NCBI RefSeq assembly: GCF_023973825.1
Contig: NC_090126.1
Coordinates: forward strand, 2,067,001 to 2,131,000
From: Plasmodium brasilianum
Taxonomy: Eukaryota > Apicomplexa > Aconoidasida > Haemosporida > Plasmodiidae
Length of the DNA: 64,000 bases
Direction: 5' to 3'
The notes below the pieces were generated by a model, which did not search any database, had not been told where the DNA came from, and saw only the letters and a program-made list of their open reading frames with translations. The position numbers and the translations under genes are program-made. This document shows positions 33,430-46,330 of the stretch, one piece after another; positions within the stretch are counted from its first letter, which is position 1; every line of letters starts with the position of its first letter.

Positions 33430-36400
33430 ATCGGAATTAGCTAAATTATTCTCGCGTGTATATGTATGTATATGTGCACTTACTATAAGAAGGAAAAACA
33501 GCTTGTGAATGATAATATTTTCGTTTCTACTTAAACGTAATATACCTCTTAAGAAAAAAGGCCTGAATGAGTATATAAAGTTAAAGCAAAATGATTTAGC
33601 TTTTAAATTTAAGATTGTTGAAAGTAACAGGACGTTAATTATGGCGAATAGTAAGTCATTCTGAATGTCATTCCATTCCTGCATAAAAAACAAAAAATTA
33701 AGAAAATAAAACAAGTTATGCAAATAAAACAAATCATGCAAATAAAACAAGTTATGCAAATAAAACAAATCATGCAAATAAAACAAGTTATGCAAATAAA
33801 ACAAATCATGCAAATAAAACAAGTTATGCAAATAAAACAAATCATGCAAATAAAACAAATCATGCAAATAAAACAAGTTATGCAAATAAAACAAATCATG
33901 CAAATAAAACAAGTTATGCAAATAAAACAAATCATGCAAATAATACAAATCATGCAAATAATACAAATCATGCAAATAATACAAATCATGCATATTACAA
34001 GTATCGTAGTATAAGAATATAATTTGCATGTATGTAGACTTGTCCTCATAAATATTCAAACATTTCCATACATATACACGTAATATGACCATATTCTTAC
34101 ACTTAAAAAGGAGCTATTGATTAAGAAAATAAAAAAGCTGAAGACCTCCTCGTCGAGTAACACAATATTCTGTCAAAGGGTTAAGGAAGCAAAACATTAT
34201 AGAAAGGGGGAAAATAGCAAAATATATACATACATAAATACATAAAAACGTACTTTCACATATATATACTTACATATATGCAAACATATATATACATACA
34301 TGTATAGTAAAATTGAAGGAGGGACTCAATGAATGAAGAACATGCAGTGATGAAGAAAACACAGCAAGATAAAAAATGCAAAAAAAAAAAAAAAAAAAAA
34401 ATTACATTTGTTAATAATAAACTTAATAATAGGGACAAAGAGGAAAGTCTAATATTTGCATGCGTACTACTGACTAAGGGAAAAAACAGGTTTTTTCTAA
34501 TTACATATTTTTCTCTACTACTGCTAATATGATTGCTCATGGTGCTGCTAGTAGTACTACTACTACTTTCAGTAGGCATAGATGTTTTGCTATCTAATAG
34601 TAGTATGTCCTCAGCACATTTATCAAATGACGTTGATAATTTCATAAGTAATGGAGATACTGTTTTTGGTGTTTTTGGCATAGGTAAAATAAGTAATGAT
34701 AATATTAAGATTGATAAACTCTTAAAATGATTGTTGGTGAATTGTATAGCATATATTAATAATTGTATTAATGATATAGATGAAGATAATACATTTATAT
34801 TTTGTATTTGATTATATTTTCTACAATATAAAATTAAATTTAATATAAAATAAAAAAAGGAATTTTCAAATTTAAGAGAATTGGGTAATATTTCATTATT
34901 GTCTACTTCCTTTAAATTATTATTTTTATTAAAAAATTCTTTCATTGAAGATTTTACATAAAATGATAATTTTTGTAACAGTGTTATTATATTAAATATA
35001 TCTGTTTGTGCAAATATTTCCAAATTTTCAAAAAATATAAAAAAGAAAGAGAAGATATCATTAATTTCTTCTGCTGTATTTACAGCTGTGCTCATATATC
35101 TAATCACAGTGTTCATCATTTTATATAAACTCAAAGATTTACATTGTTCTACACAATATTTTCTCAATTTTATTATTAAATAGTATACATATATAATATG
35201 GTTGTTGGGTATTTTGTCTGTTTCTACATTTTCAAATATCCTTTTCACTAAGTCCTGCAAATAAATACATATACATAAGCATTTATAACTGGAGATGCAG
35301 AGAAGGTAGAGTGGAAGAAATGAAATCTATCCATAAATATAGATACATATATATATATATGAATATATAATGTCCCCTTAAGAGAAGAATAACTCCTGTT
35401 TTCCCCGCTCATACTCGCGAAAAATGTAATCAACGAAAATGCGTTACTGGATGATGACATTTTTACATTACTTCTGCTTGCAAATTTTTCGTTAATTTTT
35501 TAAGCACTGTTCCAACATTATTTTGTCATTCTTTTGTGCTTTCGTTTTTTTTTTATTTTCCTTTTTGACTAACGTTATTTTTAGAAATGGACAAATACAA
35601 CCTGCTGTCGACCTGATCAGCCTGTTTTGATGAATACAAAGATAATTCTAACTTTATTATGTAAATAATGAACGAGATATAAAGGCTGTAGTTGCCGCTA
35701 TTTATTTTTAAGGAAAAAATACAGTCAAAAGCAAAGTAAATATTTTTAATTTTTTTGATGTTTAACCATAGAGGTACATTTATTTTATACATTTCTTTTT
35801 TAATGCACGTAAAAAGAGATAATATTTTATCTTTTGTTATAAAATAATAAGAATAAGATAAAGCCATAAATAAAAAAAGGGGGTTAATATTCACTTCAAA
35901 ATCATTAAGTGAAAAAATATTTTCCACATAATTGTCTACTTTACTGATATTCAACTTCTTTTCAATAAAATTCTTATCATGATTTAAGCATAGGTAAAAA
36001 ATATATATTACAGTTTCTATTAGATCTTCATTATCATTAAAATTAAATAACAAAACTTTCGTAAAATAGAAATCATTTTTCTTTATTATTTCAATCAATA
36101 TATCTTTCTTGTTTTTCTTTTCTTTGAACAATTCGCCTTCTTCATAAATTAGGAGCTCCAAAATTCTGTAGCATTCGGGGTCTTAACCCAGAAAAAGGGA
36201 AACGGAACACATGTGCGCACGTGTAAGCATATGCATATATACGCACGTACAGACACACGTATATACGCACAAATAACCATATACACACATACAAACACAT
36301 AACCACATACATGTATGTCAACACTACATATGCATACACGTTCCTCTATTTGTGTCTCTCTTTCCATTACTGTAATTGTTACTATGCACATATTGAAAGA

Positions 36401-39400
36401 ATAGTGTAAACGGCTTGTTTTTTATTAGGATCTGCTTTATTCTTTTCTTGTACTCTGCAAAAATTACAGAGGTTAGCTCTTTATAGTTATCTGTGTCTAA
36501 TTGATCATTTTTGTTTTCACCATTTGTATCTACATGTTGCTCTATTCGATTTTGAGCTGTATTATGAGGATCTTTTTCAAAGCAATGTAAATAGCTCGCA
36601 GAAATTTCCTCTACGTGCGTCAAAATATTCGAGAATAAATGAAAAAAAGGAGTAAAAAATGAAGAGAAGCATATACTAGTGCTTATATTGTTAAACAACT
36701 TTTTCCTCTCAGTTATATCTTCGAAAATATATATACAAGAAAGATATAAAATTTTAATAAAGTTTAAAATGTCCTTTTCGAATGGAGTGTCTTTTCTTTC
36801 TTTCATAATATTTCTAAAAAATGAATGAAGTTCTATAAAAAAATATAGGATTATTTTTATAAAGGTAAAAATTTGAAGCTCATTATCATTATCACCATCA
36901 CTGTCATTATCGTTGTCATTATCGTTGTCATTATTGTTGTCATTATTGTTGTCATTGTCATTATTATTGGCATTATTATTGTTATTATCAGTGTAAAAAT
37001 TATCCTTTTCGTTAATTATCTCCTCATTTATCAAAAAATTATCATTTCTATTTAAAATGTATGTTAATGAAAAAAGCAGTTTCATTATTGCCAAGCATAA
37101 TTCATTTAAAGAGTTATTTGGTTCGTTATAAATCAGCTCCACATATATATCTTCTTTATTCTTGTTTACAATTTTTATAATGTTTAATACTGTTTTTAAT
37201 ACTTTAAATAGAGAGGAAATGTTCGTAACGTAGAACTTATTTATTATGTCGTTTGTGAAATATTTTGTGCGGCTCTCGCTTTTACATGAGATCGTGTGGG
37301 TTATAACCTCTGCGTGACCACTAATTCCTCTTATAATCTTACCACTTATATGCTCTGTTACCTCACTTTTCATGCCATTCTTCAAACCGGTTCTCCTCTT
37401 ATTGTGAGCACAAGGAAAATCGTTTTTATGTATTCTTGGACCCCTATAAAGGAAGCAATCATGAGCACAGTCATTCCCCTTAACAGATTCGTCATATATA
37501 TTAGAGAACGTTTTCTTGTGTATAGGTAAATTCATTTCGTTTTTTTTTAATTCATACCTTTCTCCATTATTTTTGTTAATAACATTGCAACCCCTAGAGT
37601 TGTGATAAACATTTGTATTTATTCTGCTATTTTTTAATAAGAGATTTTCAAAAAAAGAAATAATATCTTTAATATTTGTAGGAGCAGAATTAGGAGATAC
37701 CACTAAAAAGGAAATTATATTAATAACTTTGAAAATATGAAGTATTTTTATAGAGGAATAAGCAATATGAATAAGCATGTCCAAAGCTTTTAAAAAATAA
37801 AAGAAGATCGAATAATCACTACTTACATTATTATAAATACCACTATTTCTATTTACATATTTTGAAATTATGTTTATTAGAACATCAAGCATGTAGTGGG
37901 CATGTGTATGAGAAAAAAGGGAATTATTAAAAAAAAAGGTAACAAGAAAATTTAATGCTTTTTCTCTTAAACATTCATATTTTGTGTTTGATATAAAATC
38001 AAATATCCACTCAACAAGTGACGTATGAGATAAAATAATATTAACAATTGCTTCATCAATACTACAAAATTTATAAAAAATGTCTAAACATTTCATTTGT
38101 ATATCTCTATTAATATTGTTTAGTAATGCTTCTTGTAAATTATCACACAAAATTATAAAAATGTGTATATTTTCATACTTTTCTGTTATTTTTATATCCA
38201 AGGTATTTTTTTCTTCTGAACCTGAATTATAATATGATTCCCCATAAGATAAGGTGTTATTAATATCACGTGTTTTGAAATATACGTATGCGTTATTCTT
38301 TATCTCTTCTTTTGAGCCATTCTTCATGTTATGGATCCTTTTATTTTCCTTGCAGATTGACTGAGAATGTATAGATTGAGATTCTTCTTGCACTATGATT
38401 TCTTCGAATTGTTCCAAATCCTCATTGCACCGATCGGATCCTTCCAAATATGACCCCTCCAAATATGGTTCGTCTGATTCTGGTTCTCCCAAGCCTGCTT
38501 CTTCTACCTCTTTATTCTCACTCGACTTAGAAATCCCTTCGTTGCTCCTACTCTGTTTAATATTTCCGATTTCAAACTCGTTTGGAATTGTTGTGGTGCT
38601 AATAATACTATATATACTTGAATTTAGATCATGGTAATAGTGCTGTTCGTTGCCTTGATTTTTGCTACTTTCCTGCTTCATTTGTAACGACTCCATGTTT
38701 ATATTATCAGCATTCTCTTTAGTTTTAAAGAAATTGGAATTGCATTCAATGCCTTTTTTTCCGTAATTACTATATTCCCCAGAAATGTTAGTAGAGATAT
38801 TTATGATTCCTTTGTAGTTCTCACTACAGTTATTCATGAAATTTTTACTTTCTTTTGATAAATTTAAGCCTATTTTTTCTTTATAATAATTTCTTTTTAA
38901 TAATTTACTAATGTTTTCCTCTTCGGATGATATGAGTTCATATTCGTCACTATAATTGTGCACGAGTATTGTCTGTTCTTCTGATTGGTTATATTTATCT
39001 TTACATTTGTTTTTGTTTTTTTCCTGGATAAACATTCCTGTACATGCCTTTTCCTTTTGCCGGAATTTATAATTTATATGTTTTAATTCGACTTCTTTCG
39101 TATAATTTTCATTATATTTTTTTTCACTGTTTTTGCGTTTGTAAGTGAGCTTACCTTTCTCAGTGCTTTCTTCACCTTCATCTTTATAGATTTCAAAAAG
39201 TATTTCATTCTTATTATACTCGCTACGTCTACAAAGTTCTTCAGGTTTGCTAGCATCCCCAGATTCGTAACTAACATTATTTTTACCCAAATAATGACTT
39301 GTAAATAGGTCGTTCCAATTTCGTTCTTTTTGGTTAGAAGAAATGTGTATGCTTGAGGAAAGGGTTTGTTGATGGTTACTATTACTGTTAATATTGTCTC

Positions 39401-40418
39401 CACTAACAATGGTAGGTGTGTTTATGGCTTCTTGACTGCCCTTTTTGCTTTCTGAGTGAAAAATGATTGTGTTGAAAAAGTAGGTTATATCATTAAGATT
39501 TTTAGTAATTAAATAAATAAACTCTATGCAATAATTACATAGATCAGTGTTCTTATTAATATATTTAAAATTTTTAATTAGGATAATAAAAAAGTTTTTT
39601 AGTAAGTCATGTTTTATTTGCCATAGAGAATTTTCATTCCAAAGGCTGTAAATTATTTGAAGTGTTAGTAAAAGTTCTTTGTTGTTATAATCATCTACAT
39701 TAATACTATCGTTTTGTTGATTTAAAAAAAATTGGTTAGGATAAAAATAAATTTTTTTTGGTTTTTCATTTTTGGAATTTTCATTAATTGAGTAATTTTG
39801 AATAAATAATTTCATAAAACCTTCAATGACTACTGATTCTTCTTTTAAAGTTGTGTGTATAACTTCTATATGATCTATTAAATTTTTTAAAAATTTTAGT
39901 ATAAAGGAATTTTTTTTTTTTTTATTATACGATGAAATTTTTTTTAATCTAACAAGTACACAAGTATAAATTGCATCCTTAAAAATATTACACAAATCTT
40001 CAGAACAAATATTTAAAAATTCTTTGCATGCGTTAGTTGCTAGGATTATTAATTCGTTGTTAACAGAATAAGCATAATCATCCTCCTTATTATTATCATT
40101 ATCTTGCTCATTTAATTTAGTTGTACCTTCTAAATATTCGAAAGTGTTTGATAAAAACAAAGTGTGATCAAGTAGAAAAAAAGAAAAATGATGACGAAAG
40201 TCATGACAATTGTTCACTGAATATATATCATTTAAACTTTTAAATAATAAATATTTTTTATATAAAGGACAGTTATTAAAAAGAATTTTGTTAATGCACT
40301 CTGCACATAGTATGTTCTGTCGTTTATCAACAAAGCATTTATCATGATTTTCTATCTTGTGCTCATCAGTTTGAAGTAGCAAAATGTCGTTGAATATTGT
40401 ATTTAATTTTATCTCCAT
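32436..40418 (-). CDS. ~2,050-residue ten-exon helical (ARM/HEAT-like?) protein
   Basis: Exons, in transcript order: 40418-36371, 36181-35602, 35473-~35347, 35254-34406, 34169-34101, 33678-33484, 33252-33202, 33110-33050, 32715-32602 and 32503-32436. Phases agree throughout, giving 2,053 aa; the exon 3 donor is the weakest call. The first exon holds about two thirds of the protein. Helical, Leu/Ile/Phe-rich blocks alternate with Asn/Glu/Ser-rich inserts, including an Asn/Asp run (NNDNDNNNDNNN). The helical blocks (for example REKALNFLVTFFFNNSLF and LNELCLAIMKLLFSL) look like armadillo or HEAT repeats; this is a judgement by eye. The last five exons are 51-195 nt. The start is the ATG at 40418, because the frame upstream of it begins with TTG. 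No catalytic motif or signal peptide. I do not recognise the family. Confidence 0.78.
33704..33990. repeat. 18-bp minisatellite, ~16 copies, inside an intron
   Basis: Unit CAAATAAAACAAGTTATG alternating with CAAATAAAACAAATCATG; the last copies change AAAACA to AATACA. It lies wholly within the intron between exons ending 34101 and starting 33678 of the large helical-protein gene. The unit length keeps all six frames free of stops, so it mimics long ORFs on both strands. Confidence 0.95.
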
Positions 40419-40487
40419 TTGATGATGTGTACGTTTTGAAAAAATTATTGGGAGGCACAAGAATAAGACTCTTTCTGCCTAACAAGT

Positions 40488-40518
<31 letters not shown>

Positions 40519-41850
40519 GTATACATATATGTATATATATATGTATATATATATGTATATATATATGTCGTATGAGCTTGCATGTAAATTTTCATGTGGG
40601 CTTCGTTACACGTGTGTAGTACTTGCGAGGATATATGATTGCACGTGTCGTAAAAAAATATACAGAATCAAAATTATAAAGAAAAAGAAAGACAAACGAC
40701 GGAAAAAATAAAGGAAATTTCCAGCTCTTTTTCATATGCTTATTATATATATGTGCGTAAATGTATTTTTTTTTTTTTTCGCTCGAAAATAATCTTAATG
40801 ACCACGTGAAAGTAGTACTTGTTGCAATTTTTTTTTTAGCACAGTCAAGTGCTGCTAACATCAGTTACTGTATTAACAATGGTAACGTAACATACTATTG
40901 AAATAAATGATCATATATGTTAATGCCATTTAATATACTATAATAATAATTTAAATTGCTATGTGTGCAAAGTTTAGTTCAAAGGTTGAGATTAAATATC
41001 ACTTAATTTTTGTGGATTTGTTGTTTAAGCATGAACATAAGCAGGAATGTGTCATTTGGCATGCATTCTGCGTGAATTCGTCTTATTTTTATACGCATTT
41101 GTAAATATAAGAATGAATTAACATTTCACGAAATTTTTTTTTTTTTTTCTTCTTCCAAAGTGAATATATGCGGCTGCTTTTTAAATTGAAGAGGAAAAGA
41201 ATGAGAAAGTTCATATATTTGAAAGAGTTAAAATAGCATGATAAAAGTAACATAAGAATAAAAAACGAGAACAGAAAGAAAAACAAAAAAAAAAAAAAAA
41301 CAACAAAAAGAAGGATATCCACATAGATAAAAGCTTAAACGATATATGGTGAAAAATCTATAAATAAAAAAATATATACAAGCTAAAAAATCTGAAATTA
41401 TAATTTAATACAAATAATCGCATATGAGTTTTTGCTCTTGTTTTTATTATTAAAAAATTTATTTTTATTGTGATCTTAAAAGTTACAGGGTTTAAAGTGT
41501 TTAAATAAATTGTCATTACAAAGAAAAAAATAATCAAGATGAAAAGACATTAAAATTATAATACATTGACGCAGTAACATAATAAAACAATTCAAAAGTT
41601 TAGTCTTTATTTAATTACTTTATTTTTTTTACTTATAAATGTAGCGCTTGTGTGTATTTTGGTACTGTTACGAATGAATATGCAAACATGCCCCATGTAT
41701 ATAAGTATGTGTATGCAGTATGTACACACAATATAAGGGTAACATAAAAATTAAAACATACGTATGTACATTTTACCACAAATATGAAAAAAAAAAAAAA
41801 AAAAATCAAACAAACAAAATTAGCAAATATTGAATAAAACATATAATATG

Positions 41851-41882
<32 letters not shown>

Positions 41883-41959
41883 CACCTATATGAGTAAATA
41901 AAATTACATTTAAAATATTTTACAAATAAGAAACAAAAAAAAAAAAAAAATAGCACAGA
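40419..41959. other. Intergenic region between SBDS and the large helical-protein gene
   Basis: Tandem minus-strand spacer of about 1.5 kb. (TA)n with ATGTATAT-type repeats at 40488-40570, T/A homopolymer runs, and a second (TA)n at about 41858-41882. No supported gene. Confidence 0.6.
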
Positions 41960-44373
41960 TCACATATCAACATGAAAGTGCGAAACGTCAAAGTCGATTT
42001 CTTTATATTCTTCAAGTGAAATGGGGGGTAATTTTTTGTACTTTCTTTTGACATTATATACATGAAAATCACTCCTACAATGTAATTTGTAATTACTTTT
42101 TTCTATTCTCGTTAAACAACTTGTGCACATTATTATATCTGCGCCATTTATGTTATCCTTTATCTCGTTATTGAGCTTTTGGCCCGATTTAGCTAGAATA
42201 ATATTACTATTACTATTATTAATACTGTTGAACTCACTTTTTGTGATGCCTTCCTTATTCTCATTTCCGCCATTGAATTCCTGTTCATTTTCTTTATAAC
42301 TCCATCCATCTTTCTCATTATCACTTTGGTTGATTCTACATTTACCTTTCCCCTTAGTGTTACCATTACAGATGTTTTTATTTCCCTTAGTTTTACTTTT
42401 TTCCGTAGTATTTTCAATGTGTACATCCAGAATTACAGGAATGTCCCGATCGTTCTTTTTCTTTTTATTAAAAGTGGCTATTTTAACATTATTACTTAAA
42501 ATTTTACTAGAACAATTTTTTTTATATTTCTTTGTTAAATCATGAATATATCTATAAACACAAGGGTAACATAAAAATACTATTTTATGAGTTCCCGAAA
42601 ATTTTTCTTTTCTTTCTTTATCTTGTTTATTCTTTTTTTGTTTAAATTTTATTTTCAAATCATCACTAAAAGAGTCGCTCGCTTTGATATCATCATTCTG
42701 TACACTATTTTCCTTTTTGAGATTTTTTTTTTTTTCTTCCATAAAATTGTTATTGTGTAGTAAAACATTTTTTTCTTTCTTATCCTTTTTGGAGAAATTC
42801 TCATCTCTTTCATTGTAAGCTGTATCATTTATATCAAACACATTTTTCGGTTCATCTGGCTTGTCCTTTTCTTGTGTATCTTTTTGCTTTCTCCTGGTAG
42901 TATATTTGCTTACACGAATATTCGTATCGTTATTACTATTACTGGGGTTTTCACAATGATCAAATTTATCTTCATATTTGTAACCGTTACAGTTACTATA
43001 ACCATCATTATAATTACCATCCTTATTTTCAGTTTCATACTTTTCTTCCCCTTTCATGTTTACGCTCTTAGGTTCGGCATTATAGTGTATAACTTCACCA
43101 TTTTCCTGTACACTTAATTGAGATTCAACACATGTACTATCATTTTCGTGTCCATCCATGCTATTTTCATATGTATTAGTTTCTCTTTTTATATTTTCCT
43201 CTACATTATTATGTTCATATTCATGATTATGTTTAATATTTACATTATCTACTCCACTTTTCATGTTATTGGTTACTTCTTGTTCTTCTATAATTACATT
43301 ATTGCTATTTAAAAATTTTATTACTTCATCCTTTACAATATCATCACAAATTATTTGTATTCTCATAAATGCTCTTTGAATTATTTCATCATATTCCTTA
43401 CTTAAAATATCAAAAACTTTGAGGGCTTGTTTCTTTGCGCTGTCATCTATATTTATACTATAGCCAAGATTTTTGACCATACCTGAAAAATTAGAATTTG
43501 AATATAGCACATGGGATGGTAAAATTTAAATACACAATTCCACAATGTATGCATATACGTATGTATATATTTATGGTATGTTTGGTTACATTGGAATGAA
43601 CTAATTTTTGTTTGTTTAAATTTTACTTTCTATCATATTTGTTGAGAGGGGATAACCCGTTTGCGGATTTACACTCATTTCGTGCAAAATTTCGATAATA
43701 TCTTTGTAAATTTTTTCTTTTAATATCGTCCTTTCCTTGTTACTTATCTGTAACGTTCCTAACAATGAAAGTAATAATCATTCGATCAAAATGCCAGGGT
43801 TTGAACATATGGAAGCAACGAAAAGGAACAGCGAAAAGTAGCAATGAAAAATGGTGCAACAAAAACGACGCAATATACATGGAGAAAAGGAAAATAAAAC
43901 ATTGTTATGCACTTGTATCTTTCATATAGGGTACCTTTTTCTAAAATAGTTTTGCATATTTCATAATTGTTATCAGTATTAAAGCATGCGCTCAATTCCG
44001 ATTTTTTGGCTATCTCCCCTTTCGATATATTTGTGAAAATTAAATGAGACTGAAGAACGTCATCTATGTTCAACTCGGTTCCTTTAAAAGAATAAAAAAG
44101 CAGTCGTAAAATATGAACAACATGAATGGGGAAGAGGCAAAAAAAAAAAAAAGTTAATCGTTCGAAAGCATTTTGTAAGACATGTGCATACATTACTTCT
44201 ATTACAGGTATTTTTTTCAAATGTTTCTGAAAAAAAATGTTCTTACCATTTCTCCAGTCAATAATTTTGTTTTTGTAACAAGCAATTTCGAATTTCTTCC
44301 CTTTGTGCTTGTATTTAACTATAGCAACATTTGTAAACTTTACTTGGTTTATCGGCTGAAATAGCGCCCCCAT
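41960..44373 (-). CDS. SBDS: SBDS ribosome maturation protein fused to a Rei1-like zinc finger
   Basis: Four exons: 44373-44247, 44081-43935, 43758-43627 and 43482-41960, all phase 1, 642 aa (human SBDS is 250). The N-terminal FYSH domain matches family sequence (NQVKFTNVAIVKYKHKGKKF, IACYKNKIIDWRNG, VLQSHLIFTNISKGEIAKK). Domain II holds NPQTGYPLSTNMIE and DDSAKKQALKVFD. Domain III appears split: RIQIICDDIVKDEVIKFL (~175-192), then about 225 low-complexity residues, then HKIVFLCYPCVYRYIHDLTK from about 434. At the C terminus CTSC (C588, C591), H603 and H609 form a U1-like C2H2 finger followed by YNVKRKYKKLPPIS, the signature of Rei1/ZNF622. SBDS works with EFL1 to release eIF6 from cytosolic 60S subunits; Rei1 acts in the same pathway. 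Confidence 0.92.
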
Positions 44374-45453
44374 TATTATATCATATTTGAAGTAGACTTT
44401 AATTAATTAGGGGGGGGAAGTTGGAAAGGGGTTCACAGGTTAACAAGAACGTGCACATATATATATATATATATTTATTTATTTATTTGTTTATTTTTAT
44501 TCATACATTGATAAATACACGTCCGTACGTGGGAACTTACTCACGCGTCCGTTTATGCGTTTTTCTTTATGACATTGTATAAGTTAATGCATTTGTTAAT
44601 ATGCGTACATTAATAAAAGCTTTAATATACAGGTTTATAAGTACAATATATATTCCTCAAAAGGCAATGTACCATTACAGCTTGTATATTTTATGTTTGA
44701 GTAAAAAAAATAAATAAAATAAAATCAGGAAAAGTTGGAAGTTTGTTACATATTTTAAATGTTTTTGTTTTTTTTAACAATACTTAAATTATTATGTATA
44801 TATACATATATGTACAAATTTTTTCGTAATATCATATTATGCATAATAAATAACTGATATAACATATATATATATAATTTGAGTTTTAACAGATAAAATT
44901 TAGTTGCTTTATTTTTTTCAAATTATAAATCCCTAATTTAGTGTTAAAAAATATAATTTTTCCTTTTTAATAATAATTTAATTTTGCATATATATTTTTT
45001 TTAAGAATATAAAACAGTTCCGTTATTTACTTCTTTTCAATATTATATTATGTATATATATTTTTTTTTTTTATCATTCAAAAAATTGTTATATATTATA
45101 TATGTACATAGGAATGTATAACTATGCAAATATAAATATATATGTATGAATAATATATATATATATATATATATATGTTTATAAATACAAACATACTTAT
45201 GTGTAATTTATAAATATACGCTGTTGCTTCTTCGCATTAATGAGTTTTATATAATTTATTTTTTTGAAGTAGAGTAGTTAAAGAGTGAAGAAGAACGATA
45301 AAAAATGTTAACATCTAAAAATTTTGATTTGCATTTTTTTTGTTTTTGGAAATTATTTAGCAGTACATTTTATTAAGATCATATTTATTCAATCCATCTC
45401 CTTATTTATCTCTGTGTGCACTATACTATATGCCGGAAATTCAAAAAATAGTG

Positions 45454-45489
<36 letters not shown>

Positions 45490-45997
45490 GCATACTTAAG
45501 TGTTATACATGTATGTGCGAAGAAAAAAGCTACATGCTAATGTAAAACAAAAAAAACGTAACTTGATAAGAAATAACAAATTTTACGAAAACTAGAAAAT
45601 AAATTATTATTATGTATAAAAATAATTATTTCTATCTTTTTTTTAATGTTTAAAAATTAATTTTCTTAAGAATTACGCATTTCATAAATTGAGGAAAAAA
45701 AGTGTAAAAAGTCATTGTTGCATAATTTATTATGTATGTGTAAAAACGTCTTAAAAACTTCACCAATGAGGCAACCATATTGTAATATGTAATAATAGTA
45801 TTATATCTCTCAGAATTTTGATATGGATACCTTATGTAAAGACATTCATGAACAAAAAAAAGAGATGGGAAAAAAAAAAAAAAAAAAAAAAAATAAAAGG
45901 AAAGGAAAGGAAAGAGAAAAAAGAAACTGAAATGAAAATATTGTTCAAATGTTCCTTTAGGGAAAGACCTTAATTAAAAATTTATATCAAAATAATG

Positions 45998-46028
<31 letters not shown>

Positions 46029-46330
46029 ATAGGGAATGATAAGTTACATATTTGGATGTTTATTTTAATAACATTAAAATAGGAAATTAAGATTTTTTTT
46101 TTTTTTTAACTTGGATTAATTTATTTATAATATCTTGTTCCACATCCGCAAACGTTAAACCATAAATTTCCTCCATACTTCGATTGTTTAGGCTGTATAA
46201 AAAAAGAAGGCATGTACATATGCGTTTATTTGTGTGTGCATGTGCGTGTGCTCATTTGCAAAAGTACATTCATTTGAACGTATACACGAGTACATTTGTA
46301 TGCCCTTCTTTTTTGCAATATTTCTTTCCT
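44374..46330. other. Intergenic region upstream of SBDS
   Basis: About 2 kb of spacer. It has a G9 tract at about 44409-44417 just upstream of the SBDS start, TA microsatellites (44457-44473, 45152-45176, 45458-45485), long A-runs at 45870-45890 and 46000-46025, and a possible extra minus-strand exon at about 46108-46193 belonging to the ankyrin gene. Confidence 0.55.

Noticed and set aside
33704..33990. CRISPR-like array
   Set aside because: Direct repeats have no unique spacers; this is an ordinary minisatellite in a eukaryotic genome.
33397..34092. 231-codon minus-strand and 98-codon plus-strand open frames
   Set aside because: Both are translations of the 18-bp intronic minisatellite and its flanks; no non-repeat coding composition except the real exon at 33484-33678.
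40419..40460. Extension of the large helical-protein gene to 40460
   Set aside because: The first codon there is TTG; the first ATG is at 40418.
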